Shown: piece after piece, positions 35,198 through 45,659 of the stretch
Numbering within the stretch: position 1 is the first letter of the stretch
Layout of the letters: every line of letters begins with the position of its first letter
NCBI GenBank assembly: GCA_963575645.1
Contig: OY754466.1
Coordinates: 44,858,001-44,922,000, forward strand
Direction of reading: 5' to 3'
Origin: Xanthostigma xanthostigma
Lineage: Eukaryota > Arthropoda > Insecta > Raphidioptera > Raphidiidae
DNA: 64,000 nucleotides
Translations under genes and position numbers: made by a program
Notes under the pieces: generated by a model
What the model was told of the DNA's origin: nothing
Database searches by the model: none
The model's input: only the letters and a program-made list of their open reading frames with translations

Positions 35198-35663
35198 TCA
35201 CTTATAAATTAGGACTGTATGGAATTTGGCGTGGACTCTAGATTGATAAAAGACTTGCTGAATTTTGAAACAGAAAAATTTAATTATTTTAAAATGACTA
35301 ATTTATTATTTTGTCTATAAATACGTTACAATGCCACAATCATGTATTAACATATACGCAGTTAATGCATAAATATTAAAGAGTTTTTTAACTTTTTCCT
35401 CGTCATAATTATAATTATTAGGGGTCACCCCAAAATTCACTAGCCTTAAGTTTGAACGTTATTGAGGTTCTTTTGTCATTATATGGATTTCTCCTGAATC
35501 GATTTTATGGTTTTACCTGTGTAAAGTCGTACACATCGCGATGAAACATATGTTGTGCACTTGCTCTCATTGAAGAGAACGATCTATGATTCATTACAAT
35601 GTGTGCGAATGAACACACTTAAACCGGTACCATAACTTGTTTCCTTTCCGAATTTATATATAA

Positions 35664-36003
35664 ATAGCGATCCCGCTCGGTTTCACATGAATGGGGGGAG
35701 GGACATGAGTACGCACATTCATCTTAGTTTACCGAGATTAATGTTGTGTCCAAATTTCATGATGATCGAAGTTACCGTTCAAAAGTTTTTGTCGAACGGA
35801 CAAATTTTGAGTTACATTTTTCATGATGCTCAGCTCCAAATAGTAGTAGCGTGATATTATATAGCCTATACCCTTCCTCGATAAATGGGCTAGTCAATAA
35901 AAAAAATATCAATTCGAACCAGTAGTTCCTGAGATTAGCACGTTTAACCAAACAAACAAACAAAGCCACAAACAAACTCTTCAGCTTTATATATTAGTAT
36001 AGA
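35664..36003 (-). mobile_element. Short Helitron, 3' terminus damaged
   Basis: A minus-strand copy with an intact 5' end (A|TCTATACTAATATATAAAGC). At the 3' end CTAG has become ATAG and the CACCCGGG hairpin is largely deleted. No tRNA block. Confidence 0.82.
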
Positions 36004-36093
36004 TTTATCACTTTTTTCTTTTAAAAAAATTCCGACTTACCTTCTTCTAGTTTCATTTTTGAGCAGTCGGGTTTCTTGTTTTTTTAAAGAATT

Positions 36094-36750
36094 ATTTTTG
36101 ACGTGATAACGTCTTATAAATTGACGAAACACCGCCAGCACACACGAAAAAGAGTAACGTTCCGCAAGCGAGAGCGCGATATAAGCGATAGAGATGCACG
36201 ATCGGCCCAAGCGTCGGCTTGTGCGCATTTCTCCCTCTTCTCGCGTGACGTCAGAGAGTAGTGTGCGTTCAACATTTTTTCGGCTGTTCCAGCGAAAGCT
36301 ACATCTGACAGATGGCCTTTGTTTTATAAACCGTGGAAATTAAGACTCAAAATCAAGATATCTAATAAAAATGTCATAAATTATCGAATTTTTAAAGCGA
36401 TTTTTCAGATAATACATCGTTATTTGTCAATTGATAGTTTGTACACAAACGCAGCTACATTTTGTATCAAAAACAAATCTTGAGAGATATCTGCATTTTA
36501 TAACAGCAGATAAATTATCTATACGGTTTGTTAACAAATATATAATATATATACATTCTTTTAAATGTCTTTTATAATTGCTTAAAAATATGTATTTTGC
36601 TTTGGTTGATCAAATTATTAGTCGGTAAAAATATAGTTTGACAGCTACTAAAATTTAGGTTATGTATTATTAAATATGATATTCGAGCGGAATACGTTAT
36701 CACGTAAAACTATCGTCCGTAAACCGACTTTACAGACAACCAATTTTTTT
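36094..36750 (+). mobile_element. Element family Z, long copy 3
   Basis: It has the same ends as the 31822 copy, but a ~420-bp unrelated interior between the CTCGCGTGACGTCAGAGAG block and 'tatgtattattaaatatgat'. No coding frame is recognisable. Such shared ends with different middles are typical of non-autonomous families. Confidence 0.7.
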
Positions 36751-37289
36751 ATCCAATTTTAGCGATTATCAGTTTCATAAAAAGCGCTGCGTGAGTGGCA
36801 CATGGTCACTCACAAACACGGTCGTGACCCTACGTCAAAAGAGTATTTTCTTTGGATATTACATCATTAAATCGGAAAGACAGGGGGTTTCCAGCTAAAC
36901 CGTTGTCGTAGGTTTCGTCCCATTAGAGAGCTCAGATCACTCTTGTAAGCTAATGTATGGAACAGAATGTGGGTAACATATTTAATTAATTGGGTACAAT
37001 TTGTTATCCAACGTTCTCGTTAACTGTTGCCCGATTACGTATTCTGTTGTCGATCCGATTTAATCATACTGTTGTCTTGCACATCTCTCAGTCATAGCAC
37101 AAAATAGTCACCGTGTAATGTTGCCCGCCGGCTTCCCTCCGTCGTCCCCTGTCGCCTCTTATCGTCGTGTCGCTTTCTATACGGCACGATTAGCTCTAGA
37201 TCGGTTGAGGTGTAACTCTTTATACACTCGTATGTCATAAAAAGCTACACCACTCTTTTAGCTTCACTAATTGCAGTGTGGATGTATCT
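36751..37289. other. No gene seen
   Basis: No exon or bounded element supported. There is slightly higher G+C near 37120-37160. Confidence 0.45.
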
Positions 37290-37515
37290 ATGTATAATAA
37301 TAATAATTTTATTCATTTCAGAAGAGCTCTGTTGAGCATGAAACAGTCATAATATACAAATACAAAATTTAAAATTTAGTCACTGAAAAACTCCAGAGTA
37401 CTATAATAACATTTCTCAATGAGATACTTAATAAGATACCTATTATAGTTAAATAGCTTGAAAGATGCTGCATTTTTTATGAAATCCAGCATTCTATTGT
37501 TGCGCGCTCTTTGTT
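37290..37515 (-). pseudogene. LINE 3' end, reverse transcriptase ORF C-terminus
   Basis: On the minus strand a frame encodes NRMLDFIKNAASFKLFNYNR... KCYYSTLEFFSD and a stop, followed by ~70 nt and AATAAAATTATTATTATTATTA. This C-terminal peptide type and an (ATT)n tail are familiar from insect non-LTR elements. The copy is 5'-truncated, as expected from incomplete target-primed reverse transcription. Confidence 0.6.
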
Positions 37516-37538
37516 GGGACAACTATGCTTTCTGTGGA

Positions 37539-37716
37539 ATATTCTCGCAACAACAACAATGGAAAGCAGGTAGTCAAAACCCGACATTCATAAAGTTGCC
37601 TTAAGAAGGCGATACATGTAAAGGAAGGATATCGGTGCTTCTAGAACATTCTACCAGGCGGAGGACGAAGCTATAAAATGCGAGTGGAGTGGTTGGCAAG
37701 GGAGTCAGTCAGTCAG
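37539..37716 (+). promoter_or_regulatory. Heat-shock-type core promoter (HSE, TATA, Inr)
   Basis: A GGAATATTCTC HSE lies at 37539. TTC-N2-GAA-N2-TTC (TTCTAGAACATTC, 37639-37651) is followed 21 nt later by TATAAAAT (37672-37679). TCAGTCAGTCAGT begins 30 nt downstream and matches the arthropod initiator TCAGT. The spacing is that of an hsp gene or a stress-responsive LTR. No protein frame follows; an AATAAA-containing leader (37762) suggests a solo LTR, but no TG...CA ends with a target duplication were found. Confidence 0.5.
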
Positions 37717-37892
37717 TTGGTTAGTTGCAGCGTACGTACAGTGGATTACAGACAACTGTGAAATAAATTGTTCAGTCGGTACAGCAAGACTGAGGCAACT
37801 GCTGAGATAAAAGATAAATGAGCTGTGTAAACCATTGTGTGCAATTATATAAATCTGGTTTTACATAAATAGCTTTTAGTAAATAATCGTGT

Positions 37893-38262
37893 GAATTATT
37901 TAATCTTATCACTTGGGGGTCGGAAATGCGTCATTTGTTTATGATAATTACACTTCTTTAAAGAATTTTTAATTTGTTTTCTTATTTATTGCAAGTTTTA
38001 ACACACAACATAAAATCTAATAGTAAATTTCGTGGCTTTTAGTTTTAGGAAGGTTGATCAATTAGTAAGCTATCAGATCATGGAAAAATTCAGGCCAAAA
38101 ATTGACAATAAGTTTTTTTTTTATTTTCAACTCCCAAAATTCGGATTTTTGTAAAAAGAAAACCGAAGTAGATTTTCTAGAAAATGACGTATTTCCGACC
38201 CCCAAGTGATAGAGGTTAAATCATTCCAAATTAGTCAGAGTTCCTTCTCCCGGGAGGAATAC
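37893..38262. repeat. Long-TIR MITE family S, copy 2
   Basis: It is homologous to 28558-28970 across both arms ('cacttgggggtcggaaatgc'; 'atttccgacccccaagtgat'; 'tccttctcccgggagg') and the centre ('aagctatcagatcatggaaa'). The outermost left arm is lost. Confidence 0.75.
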
Positions 38263-38803
38263 AATCAATTACCGGTGACATGTATAAACATAGTCACTTG
38301 CGTGTTGGTTTTTAGGGTTTCCATTAAAATTTGGGTTTGTAAAAAACTGAAAAAGACACTCTTTATAGCAATATGGAATAAAAAGTAAAAATTAATTTTT
38401 AAATGTAAAGATTTTGTTCAACAGCGATAGTTGAAGGACTTCCTTATCCCTTTTTTTAGATCGATAAAGAATATAGTGCCCGCGGTGAGAGTTGAAGCCA
38501 GGCAAGTCATCAATAATATGGCAGTGAACGCCTACTTGCCCGCAGTAAATTCGACATATCCATTTATAGCGGTAGAATAAAAATAAACATTCGACGCACA
38601 CGGATCTCCAAAACAGCCAATAGCAAGCTAGAAGGCGGGCGCAATGTGTTCACGTCACTATGACACGGTGGCTTCATCTTTCGTCGCAGCTATTCTACCA
38701 CATTGCGTTACTAAGGCTGAAGGTTGACGTTTGCGACGAGTGGTGAAGTTTGAAACCGAGCGAAACGACGTGGCTATCGCCGACTTTCTGCCCTAGTGAC
38801 ACA

Positions 38804-38969
38804 AAGTTTGTTCCAAGCAGCGAACGGTAATAGAACCGTACACAGTCTGGTCACTGCGCAAGACTGTCTTGCGCAGTAACGATTTTTGAGCTAGTGCGCA
38901 AGACAGTCTTGCGCAGTGACAAGACTGTGTACGGTTCTGTTACCGTTCGCGGCTGCTTGGAACAAACCT
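38804..38969. repeat. Foldback with GCGCAAGACTGTCTTGCGC boxes
   Basis: The arms begin AGTTTGTTCCAAGCAGC and end GCTGCTTGGAACAAAC. In the middle, the 19-nt palindrome around AAGACTGTCTT occurs in two inverted versions separated by ~17 nt. Pairing is nearly perfect over ~70 nt per arm. Confidence 0.8.
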
Positions 38970-39283
38970 ACAATATTATTTTTGTAATAATTAAGTGCAT
39001 GCTGTGACGAATTCGGTTTATTTTGATCAAGACTGTAATCGCAGTAGACATTTATAGACTGTTGAAGACGTTTTGCTTTGCTAAACGCGTTGCTTAATGT
39101 AATTGAAAACAGCACAATGTGCCGCCACTTGCTACTTGCTACACGGCTGCTTGATTTCGTTGCCGGTTTCTTCGTGTGGGGTTCTTGTTTTATGTCCTCC
39201 TACGGTACGTACTCACCGGAGTCCTCGCACATACTCATTTTAACCTATTGTTGCCCGCTTAACTCTTTGTATTATTGATTAGA

Positions 39284-39793
39284 CTAGTGTAACCTGTGCG
39301 AATTATTCGCACTAAATAAGTATAATAATTATCACTTTATAAAATTATTTTTTAAATATGATTGCAGGTATTCAATTCGTTTCTAATTTTGCACACTGCT
39401 TACAACGTTCTTCTTTTTGTTGTATTACAATATGAAGCTCAGATGACAGATCGAAGAAATATTTTACTAAAATTGTCATATAGAGGCGCAAGTAGCAAAA
39501 GCGTTGAGCTAAGCCGTCAGATGGCATCATGCAGCATTGCTGTGACGTTGTTCAGCGTTGCTCACTGTTTCAAAATTAAAACCGTCAGATGGCAGACATT
39601 GTTCAGCGTTGCTGTATTTTAAGTAATTTACAAAAACAAAAGCAATAATAAATTTTTTAGTTGTCGATGTCATAAGAGTAAGCAATTATCTGTAAAATGA
39701 TATAGGTACAATTTATGTGGAGAAATTGTGAGGTTTTTTCTAAAAGGGAGGCAAACATCTTAACCTTAGCGTATTAACTATTAATATATATGA
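39284..39793 (-). mobile_element. Second Helitron family, non-autonomous copy 3
   Basis: It is bounded by A|CTAG... on the left and ...GA|T on the right (minus-strand orientation), with the perfect GTGCGAATTATTCGCAC hairpin. It is 510 bp and is the shortest copy, because the internal duplication seen in copies 1 and 2 is reduced to a single unit. Confidence 0.84.
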
Positions 39794-39876
39794 TGTGGCC
39801 GGCGGCTCGACTCGCACTCATTTCGAATTGATTGCTTAGTAATTTCTGTCAGAGCACGGAAATTTATATAGGTCAT

Positions 39877-40188
39877 AATACGCGCCACGAATCTAAAAGG
39901 CTCGGAAGTATGATGCTTGCGCTTGTACAGTCTGTTGAAAAACTACAAACTCGCAACTCAGCAAAACTAAAATAACAATAACAACTTGGCAATAGCGTAC
40001 TCGATTGTACTTTAAAGCAGGAAAGCGACAAGTGACAAAGGCAACGAGCGATCACGGCCAATCACCGATGAGCGCACGTTCCGTGCAGGTAGCTGGGAGG
40101 TGGTGGGAGTCTGAACGGCTCTAAAATGTGCCTTTGCGAAGGTGTTTGTGACTAGCTTCCGAACCTTTTAGATCCATGGCGCGTATTA
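39877..40188. mobile_element. TIR MITE family T, copy 1
   Basis: The ends AATACGCGCCACGAATCTAA and the complement TTAGATCCATGGCGCGTATT pair imperfectly. The ~310-bp body is repeated at 52149-52466 with high similarity ('aaactacaaactcgcaactc', 'gagcgcacgttccgtgcagg'). No transposase. A TA or ATA duplication is plausible. Confidence 0.75.
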
Positions 40189-40190
40189 TA

Positions 40191-40430
40191 CTAGCGGCCC
40201 GGTTCGGCTTCGCCCGAATTTGTAGATTACCAACGTTTTTTGGTCGACTTAGGTTGCAACATTAGTCTCCGCGGAAAGCGCTTTTATATTAACGCGATAA
40301 TATAATAGCCTTATGTCCATCCTGAAGGTCCGTTCTAAATATTGATGAAAAAAATTTTGAAATCGGATGAGTAGTTTCGGAGATTACCTCCTACATTCAA
40401 ACTTACAAACTTTACCTCTTTATATTAATC
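40191..40430 (-). mobile_element. Diverged Helitron
   Basis: It begins CTAGCGGCCCGGTTCGGCTT right after the MITE and ends near 'actttacctctttatattaa'. Read on the minus strand this is a typical lepidopteran Helitron head (ATATAAAGAGGTAAAGTTTG) and tail. The interior 'gaaactactcatccgatttc' is also typical. Confidence 0.6.
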
Positions 40431-40448
40431 GTACCTATAGGTTACCTT

Positions 40449-40669
40449 TAAGGTATGATTCCGAATGCGACCGCAGACTGCAAACCGCAGACTGCAGCGG
40501 CAGACAGCAGGCGGCAGTACTGGTATCCATATTTTTCTAATTTTTCTATTAAATGCATTCGGAGCGCGGCGGCACTGTCGGCTGCAGACCGCACTACTGC
40601 TCCTGAACCAGTACTGCCGCTGCAGTCTGCGGTTTGCAGTCTGCGGTCGCATTCGGAATCATACCTTTA
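40449..40669. repeat. G+C-rich foldback with CTGCAGTCTGCGG boxes
   Basis: The arms (~60 nt) start AAGGTATGATTCCGAATGCG and end CGCATTCGGAATCATACCTT. They carry repeated GCAGACTGCA/CCGCAGACTGC units. It stands out from the A+T-rich surroundings. It is flanked by TTA-rich sequence on each side (TTAA left, TTTA right), so a cut-and-paste MITE is likely. Confidence 0.75.
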
Positions 40670-40691
40670 GGCTGAATTTCTGATACGATTG

Positions 40692-40848
40692 TCTGCTTTA
40701 AATCTAGATTTAAGAATGTCATCGTCTATGACCTTTCTTGTTGATCGTCTATAATTGACAAAGAATGTCAATTGTTTTCAACTAAGTGAAGATCACAATT
40801 TACTTGATAACAACTAACTTCTTAAATCTATAAGATTTAAAGCTAAAA
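40692..40848. repeat. Short foldback
   Basis: GCTTTAAATCTAGATTTAAGAA at 40700 is mirrored by TTCTTAAATCTATAAGATTTAAAGC at about 40822. The rest is unpaired. Confidence 0.5.
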
Positions 40849-42656
40849 GTCGTAGGCTGCAGCGGTGCACATTTATTCGCGCAGTCAAATAACCGTAGTT
40901 TTTTAGCGTCTATAATCTACAATCTAATAAATATTTCGCAGCTGCTCGACCCCCAGTTCACAACAGTGAAGCAAAATGGAATCAAATTGAAAATTTCTAA
41001 ACAGCCGGATTATTCTCTTTTGTAAGTCAGTTAATAATAGTTATAACCAGAGATATTTCTATGGTTATAACAGATTATAAAGATTAAATCTCAATGATTC
41101 GTTTTCTTTAAAGAATCTTTCATATATATGAAAAAATTATATCTACTTTAGAATCTCAGGAAATATCATAATCTCAAATCTAGTCGCGAAAATTAATGGA
41201 TCGTGCAGCATTTATAAGAAAATGAAAAAGTTTTTTGCAAGAAAATAAAATCCAATTTCCCGCATAATGTCAAGCTTAAATTGCGTGTGAAAAAATGAAA
41301 GTTTGAGAGAGTAAAATAACAACTTTATCAACCGGCATCAAATAATTCTAAAAGTATAGGTTTGAAATTCACAATGACTTTTTTATACAAAAAACAAAAC
41401 TAATTTTTAATTCATTCTCAGCATAATTTTCACTGATACGTCTTTGCTTTGACAAACTCTCGTCTATGATGTTATATGGAGTAAATAAATATTATTATTA
41501 TTATTATTATTATTATTTTCAGTCAATTTTCATTCATAGACACAGTATTTTTAAGGCAAAAACACCCGTTATTTGTAAAAATCCTTTAGGTTAATAATTT
41601 GAGAATGTGTAAATTTAAAAATTGCTCTCCTGTAAACCAATACAATAAACTTGATCAATAAACCCGCAAAATTTTCTTATAATTTCCGTTTAAAAAAGTA
41701 CAAAATATCTAAATGATATAAATATTAAAAGTTGTAAATCTATAAAGAGATGGATACTTTACCTTTATTCCAGAAGATATACCTCGGCCCAAATTGAACG
41801 CAGCAATTACAAATCACATCGTTTATTACAAAACAATTTTATTATAAATTCACAAAATACACCAAACTGTAAAATTGGAACAAATACTGCAGTAAAAAAT
41901 TGCAGTCACAAATTTTTTACATGACTCCACACTTAGCTCAAAAACAGAACTATAAATGTAAATAAATAAAAACACATTACACTCAAAATACGAAACATAA
42001 AAAACAAAATTGTATTAAAATCAGCAAGATTCTAAAGTTATTTCGATTTAAAACAAATGTCCAAAAAAAAAAAAACAGTCACGATTTTAAAAATTCGATC
42101 AACATGGCTTGCAATATTTCATTTAAGTACTGCTCTAAAATAGATACTAAAATTAGTAGCTAAATGACCTCTAAATGAGAATTTTAAATATTAAACGAAA
42201 CAAGATTCGACAACATTGTATTAAATACTGCATCTTTTGTTATATTATGTAATATTTAATAAAATCGCATAATACGACATCTATTAGATAAATAAGCAAT
42301 CAAATAGACAAATAATCAATTTTAAATAAAGTGCGAGGGAAATATTACGAATAATCAGGATGAATATTTTTGTAATTATTTCTGGGTAGTGAATATTTTA
42401 GAGATAATTTGCTCAGTGGCGTAACTATACCGTTTGAGGACTGTGACAAATTTTACTAAAAGTTGTAAAAATGTTGCTGGTCCTGTCATCCTATTTGTTG
42501 CGCCGTTGAATTCGGTTATCTCTTTGTAACTTTAAATGGGTTCCGTGTCGATTATGAGGTCATGACTTATCTTGGCAATTTCATGGTTGTGGATGAATTG
42601 TTGATATTGTTCATTTCAGACTATTCGAGAGTGCTTTTCGGAATTTTGTGTCTTGA
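40849..42656. other. No gene; (ATT)n microsatellite
   Basis: This is an extremely A+T-rich stretch. A perfect (ATT)n run at 41489-41517 follows 'gagtaaataaat', which could be the 3' tail of a decayed LINE. No protein-coding exon seen. Confidence 0.5.
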
Positions 42657-43337
42657 GGCTCAATTACATTGAGCGAGTTTACAAGCTGCTTGTTGGCGAA
42701 TTCGCTAGTTGCTAGTAAACTCGCTCAGTGTTGAGTGTAATCAGTTTACTAGCCAAGTAGCAGATTGTAAACTATCTGCGAGTAAAGTTGAAAGCCGGTC
42801 AACTTTACTCGCTACTCTCTGGCGTTTGGTATTGTTAGCTAGTAAACTAGCCGTGTTTCATCACAGTTGCTAGTGAACTAGATGCGTCTTGGTAGTTTCT
42901 GATTTCAGTGTCTACAAAATGTCGACGGAAGTAGTTCGTGCGGGAATCGTTATTTTAGCTCATGCTATAAAAAAAGGAGTTAAAAAAGAAAAGCACAAAT
43001 TGAGGCAGAAAGACGTTGGAAATATGGTGCATCGATCAGTTTACTGAAAGAGTTGAAGGACGAAGATCCTTTGGCTTATCGCAATATTTTGAGATTAGAC
43101 TGTACCCATTCTAATGATTTACTGCAGATGATAGATGGAATGCACATTTTAAACACTTAACAGGAGAACAGGAAATGAAAGAAAAACAACAACAAATTCA
43201 CAATACGTGGTTCGTTAGCTAGTGGCTAGTGAGCGACTGAGAAGTTTGTGTGTCATCATTCGTATCTCACTAGCCAACTCGCCCGCTTCTAAACTCACCA
43301 ACGAGCAGCTTGTAAACTCGCTCAATGTAATTGAGCC
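42657..43337 (+). mobile_element. PIF/Harbinger element, internally deleted
   Basis: The 33-bp terminal inverted repeats GGCTCAATTACATTGAGCGA... and ...TCGCTCAATGTAATTGAGCC are perfect or nearly so. If one more base is included (A...T) the flanks are TTG and TTA, consistent with a 3-bp TTA duplication with one change. Subterminal GCTAGT(A)AACT boxes are numerous. The interior retains the start of a Harbinger transposase. Confidence 0.85.
42919..43160 (+). pseudogene. Harbinger transposase N-terminus, frameshifted
   Basis: ATG opens MSTEVVRAGIVILAHAIKKG. After about residue 29 a frameshift is needed to continue into ERRWKYGASISLLKELKDED followed by PLAYRNILRLD and LLQMIDG, then TAA. Harbinger transposases carry a basic RRWW.. 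segment, then LL.EL..ED...Y.N.LR and F..LL before the DDE domain, so the match is good. The catalytic domain is entirely deleted, and the copy is dead. Its place between intact inverted repeats shows how the element became non-autonomous. Confidence 0.75.
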
Positions 43338-44160
43338 TTTAGCGACCGATTTGTTCACCAACTGGTGTGGCAACTTTGACATATTTTTACAGCTCCCCAC
43401 GGGGGAAACAATATTGATCCTAGCACTGGGTATGCCAAGTTGGGTGGATTAATTTAAAATATTAGTTAGCAAAATAGTTTGCATTTCGATGTTTTGTAGG
43501 AATCAGCCCTTTCAGGAGCTAAGCTCGTACCATTCGAATTGCGTATATTTTTACAGCTATCTTTAATGCATCTTATGCGTAGTGTTGTCAGATCCAATAT
43601 GCCAAATTTTGAACCAAAACGTTAAAAAAACCGGATATTATTAAGGAAAATGGATATGACTCAGGGAAAAAATTAAAAGTGATACAAAATCAGCCTCAGG
43701 GAATACCGGGACTTTTCCCGGTGGGCCGGTCCGGATTTGCTTCTTCTTAGTTAGACGGTTTCGTAGAGGCGTTTGACAATTTTCCCGGTAATTTTTTAGG
43801 TCCCAGACCGATCCTGTACAAAATTACAATTCAGGAAAAATCAAACTATTAAAACTCACAAAATATAGCAAAGCAGTTTCTAATAAATAAACAAAAACTT
43901 TAACTGTTGGTTGCAAATGTGTGTTTACACTTTAATTATTAACAAAATCATTAACCTCTTAAATAAGATTATTTGAGGAGCTCAGACGGTTTATGTTTGG
44001 GGCGTTATTTAACGCTCGATGTCTGCACACATTTCAAATAGAGGCCGATAGACGTGACATAATAATATATTTTGCGTATTAGATGAGAACATCTTGTTTA
44101 CATACAGAGAGAAGTCTTAAAATACATCGCAGTCATAGTATCTAATAATTAACTATATCA
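43338..44160. other. No gene seen
   Basis: A C/G-patterned block at 43685-43830 (CCGGGACTTTTCCCGG) may be a diverged element, but clear ends and a target duplication are missing. Nothing else supported. Confidence 0.45.
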
Positions 44161-44162
44161 AA

Positions 44163-44556
44163 CAATCTATTTACTCAATGTGCGGTGAGTGAAGGCAACA
44201 AAGCGTATCGAAAATATGTCTGCGTCACTTTTTCCGAAGTAATTCCCTGATTTCTCCGACGATAAGATTGAGGTGATGTACTTGCATTCAATCTGAACGA
44301 AACTTTGAAATAAAAGATATCTCTATTTCAATTTAACAAAATGTAAATAAAGCCTTTGACACAGTTGTTAATGCAATTGACAAAACAAAGCAGTCAATAG
44401 TATCTCTGTTTCAAAAACTTTATGTTTATCTATGACGCTAGTCAATCAGAGCCAACGAGTTCTTACGACTTAAAAAAAGACAGAAATATATCTTGGCACC
44501 TTAATGGTTCGATTGCGATTTTATTTCTATGCTCGGTATATAATAAAAGTATAATA
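44163..44556 (+). repeat. Dispersed repeat family U, copy 2
   Basis: It is homologous to 7775 and 51786 but lacks the GGGCGTACCC...GGATACGCC insert. It carries instead an extra ~110 bp with 'tgaaataaaagatatctct' and 'aattgacaaaacaaagcagt' between the shared blocks. Confidence 0.7.
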
Positions 44557-44890
44557 TGGTCGCAGTAGATTAGTTGCTATCGCAAAGAACGTTCCATACT
44601 CCTTGCTTAAATTTAAATGAACCAGTTTCAATTGTCCATTCTTCTTTCAATGAATTCCCGTCGACAATCACCGATATTGTTATGTTGCTAGGCAACAAGA
44701 AAAGTGACGGTTTGATTGGTTACAAAATTTTCAAAAACAAAACAGAATATGTGAAATGATTAATCGATTTCTCCGCTTTATTTCTTAAAACATTAATGCT
44801 TGGGTTGCAGAAAGGATTGTCAAAAAATCTGATTTGATAATGACGTTAGATTGTGACCACACATATTTGTCCATAAGAAGAGCATTGAAG

Positions 44891-44915
44891 AATCATAGGT
44901 TCGCCACCCCTGGCC
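44891..44915 (-). mobile_element. Solo hAT terminus
   Basis: CATAGGTTCGCCACCCCTGG is the complement of a widespread hAT terminus (CAGGGGTGGCGAACCTATG). No partner end or 8-bp duplication was found, so only an end fragment remains. Confidence 0.5.
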
Positions 44916-45040
44916 TAGAACGCTACTGTATACCTAATTACGCCTCTGGTGGTGAGGTCCCGTCGCGTCGGGAAGATGTTTCATCGGGAAGAGGCCCTAT
45001 CCGTAGATGGCTTATGCATCGAGTTTTTAGCAACAAAATA

Positions 45041-45297
45041 TTTTTGACGTGATAACGTCTTATAAATTGATGAAACACCAGCTGCACGCACGAAAAAGTG
45101 TAACGTTCCTAACGTTCCGCCTGACCCTGTGCGTGCCAGCGAGAGCGCAGTATAAGCGATAGAGAAGCACGATCGGCCCAAGTTTGAAAGCTACTAAAAT
45201 TTAGGTTATGTATTATTAAATATGATATTCGAGCGGAATACGTTATCACGTAAAACTATCGTCCGTAAACCGACTTTACAGACAACCAATTTTTTTT
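45041..45297 (+). mobile_element. Element family Z, copy 4
   Basis: TTTTTGACGTGATAACGTC ... ACAGACAACCAATTTTTT, 257 bp. It shares 'agcgatagagaagcacgatc' with 31822 and 36094, and 'gatattcgagcggaatacgt' with 36094. Confidence 0.72.
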
Positions 45298-45659
45298 ATT
45301 ATATGAGCATTGAGCAGTTTTCTGTTTAAACTTTAACTACCAAGCTAACTAGAAACTTTGTAAGCTATCAGTCTGTATTATACAATAATATGCTCGGTGT
45401 CTTACGCATAAAGAACCGCAAAAGCACACGCTGCGGCATGCGGCGTCGGCTGCGTCAAACAGTGTTGTTTGCTTCCAATGGAATTCATGTACTCGACGCA
45501 ACTTGAATTTAGTAACTCGGAATATTCCATGGTAAATAACGTACATAGAGATGATTATTTTGCCGCGTGAGAACTTTAAAGATCGTAGATGGAGAGCCCA
45601 CCGTCAGATTTGCTATGTATCGAATACGCTGGCAAATTTGTCTATTTGGTTATGGTCTA

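Noticed and set aside
37512-37863. Complete solo LTR bounded by TGTTGG...TTTTACA
   Set aside because: No matching 5-bp flanks were found and no second copy is in the window; only the promoter signals are reported.
44574-44759. 61-codon frame with LNLNEPVSIVHSSFNEFPST
   Set aside because: Starts at a non-ATG codon, no upstream exon or domain recognised; might be a transposon scrap but cannot be supported.
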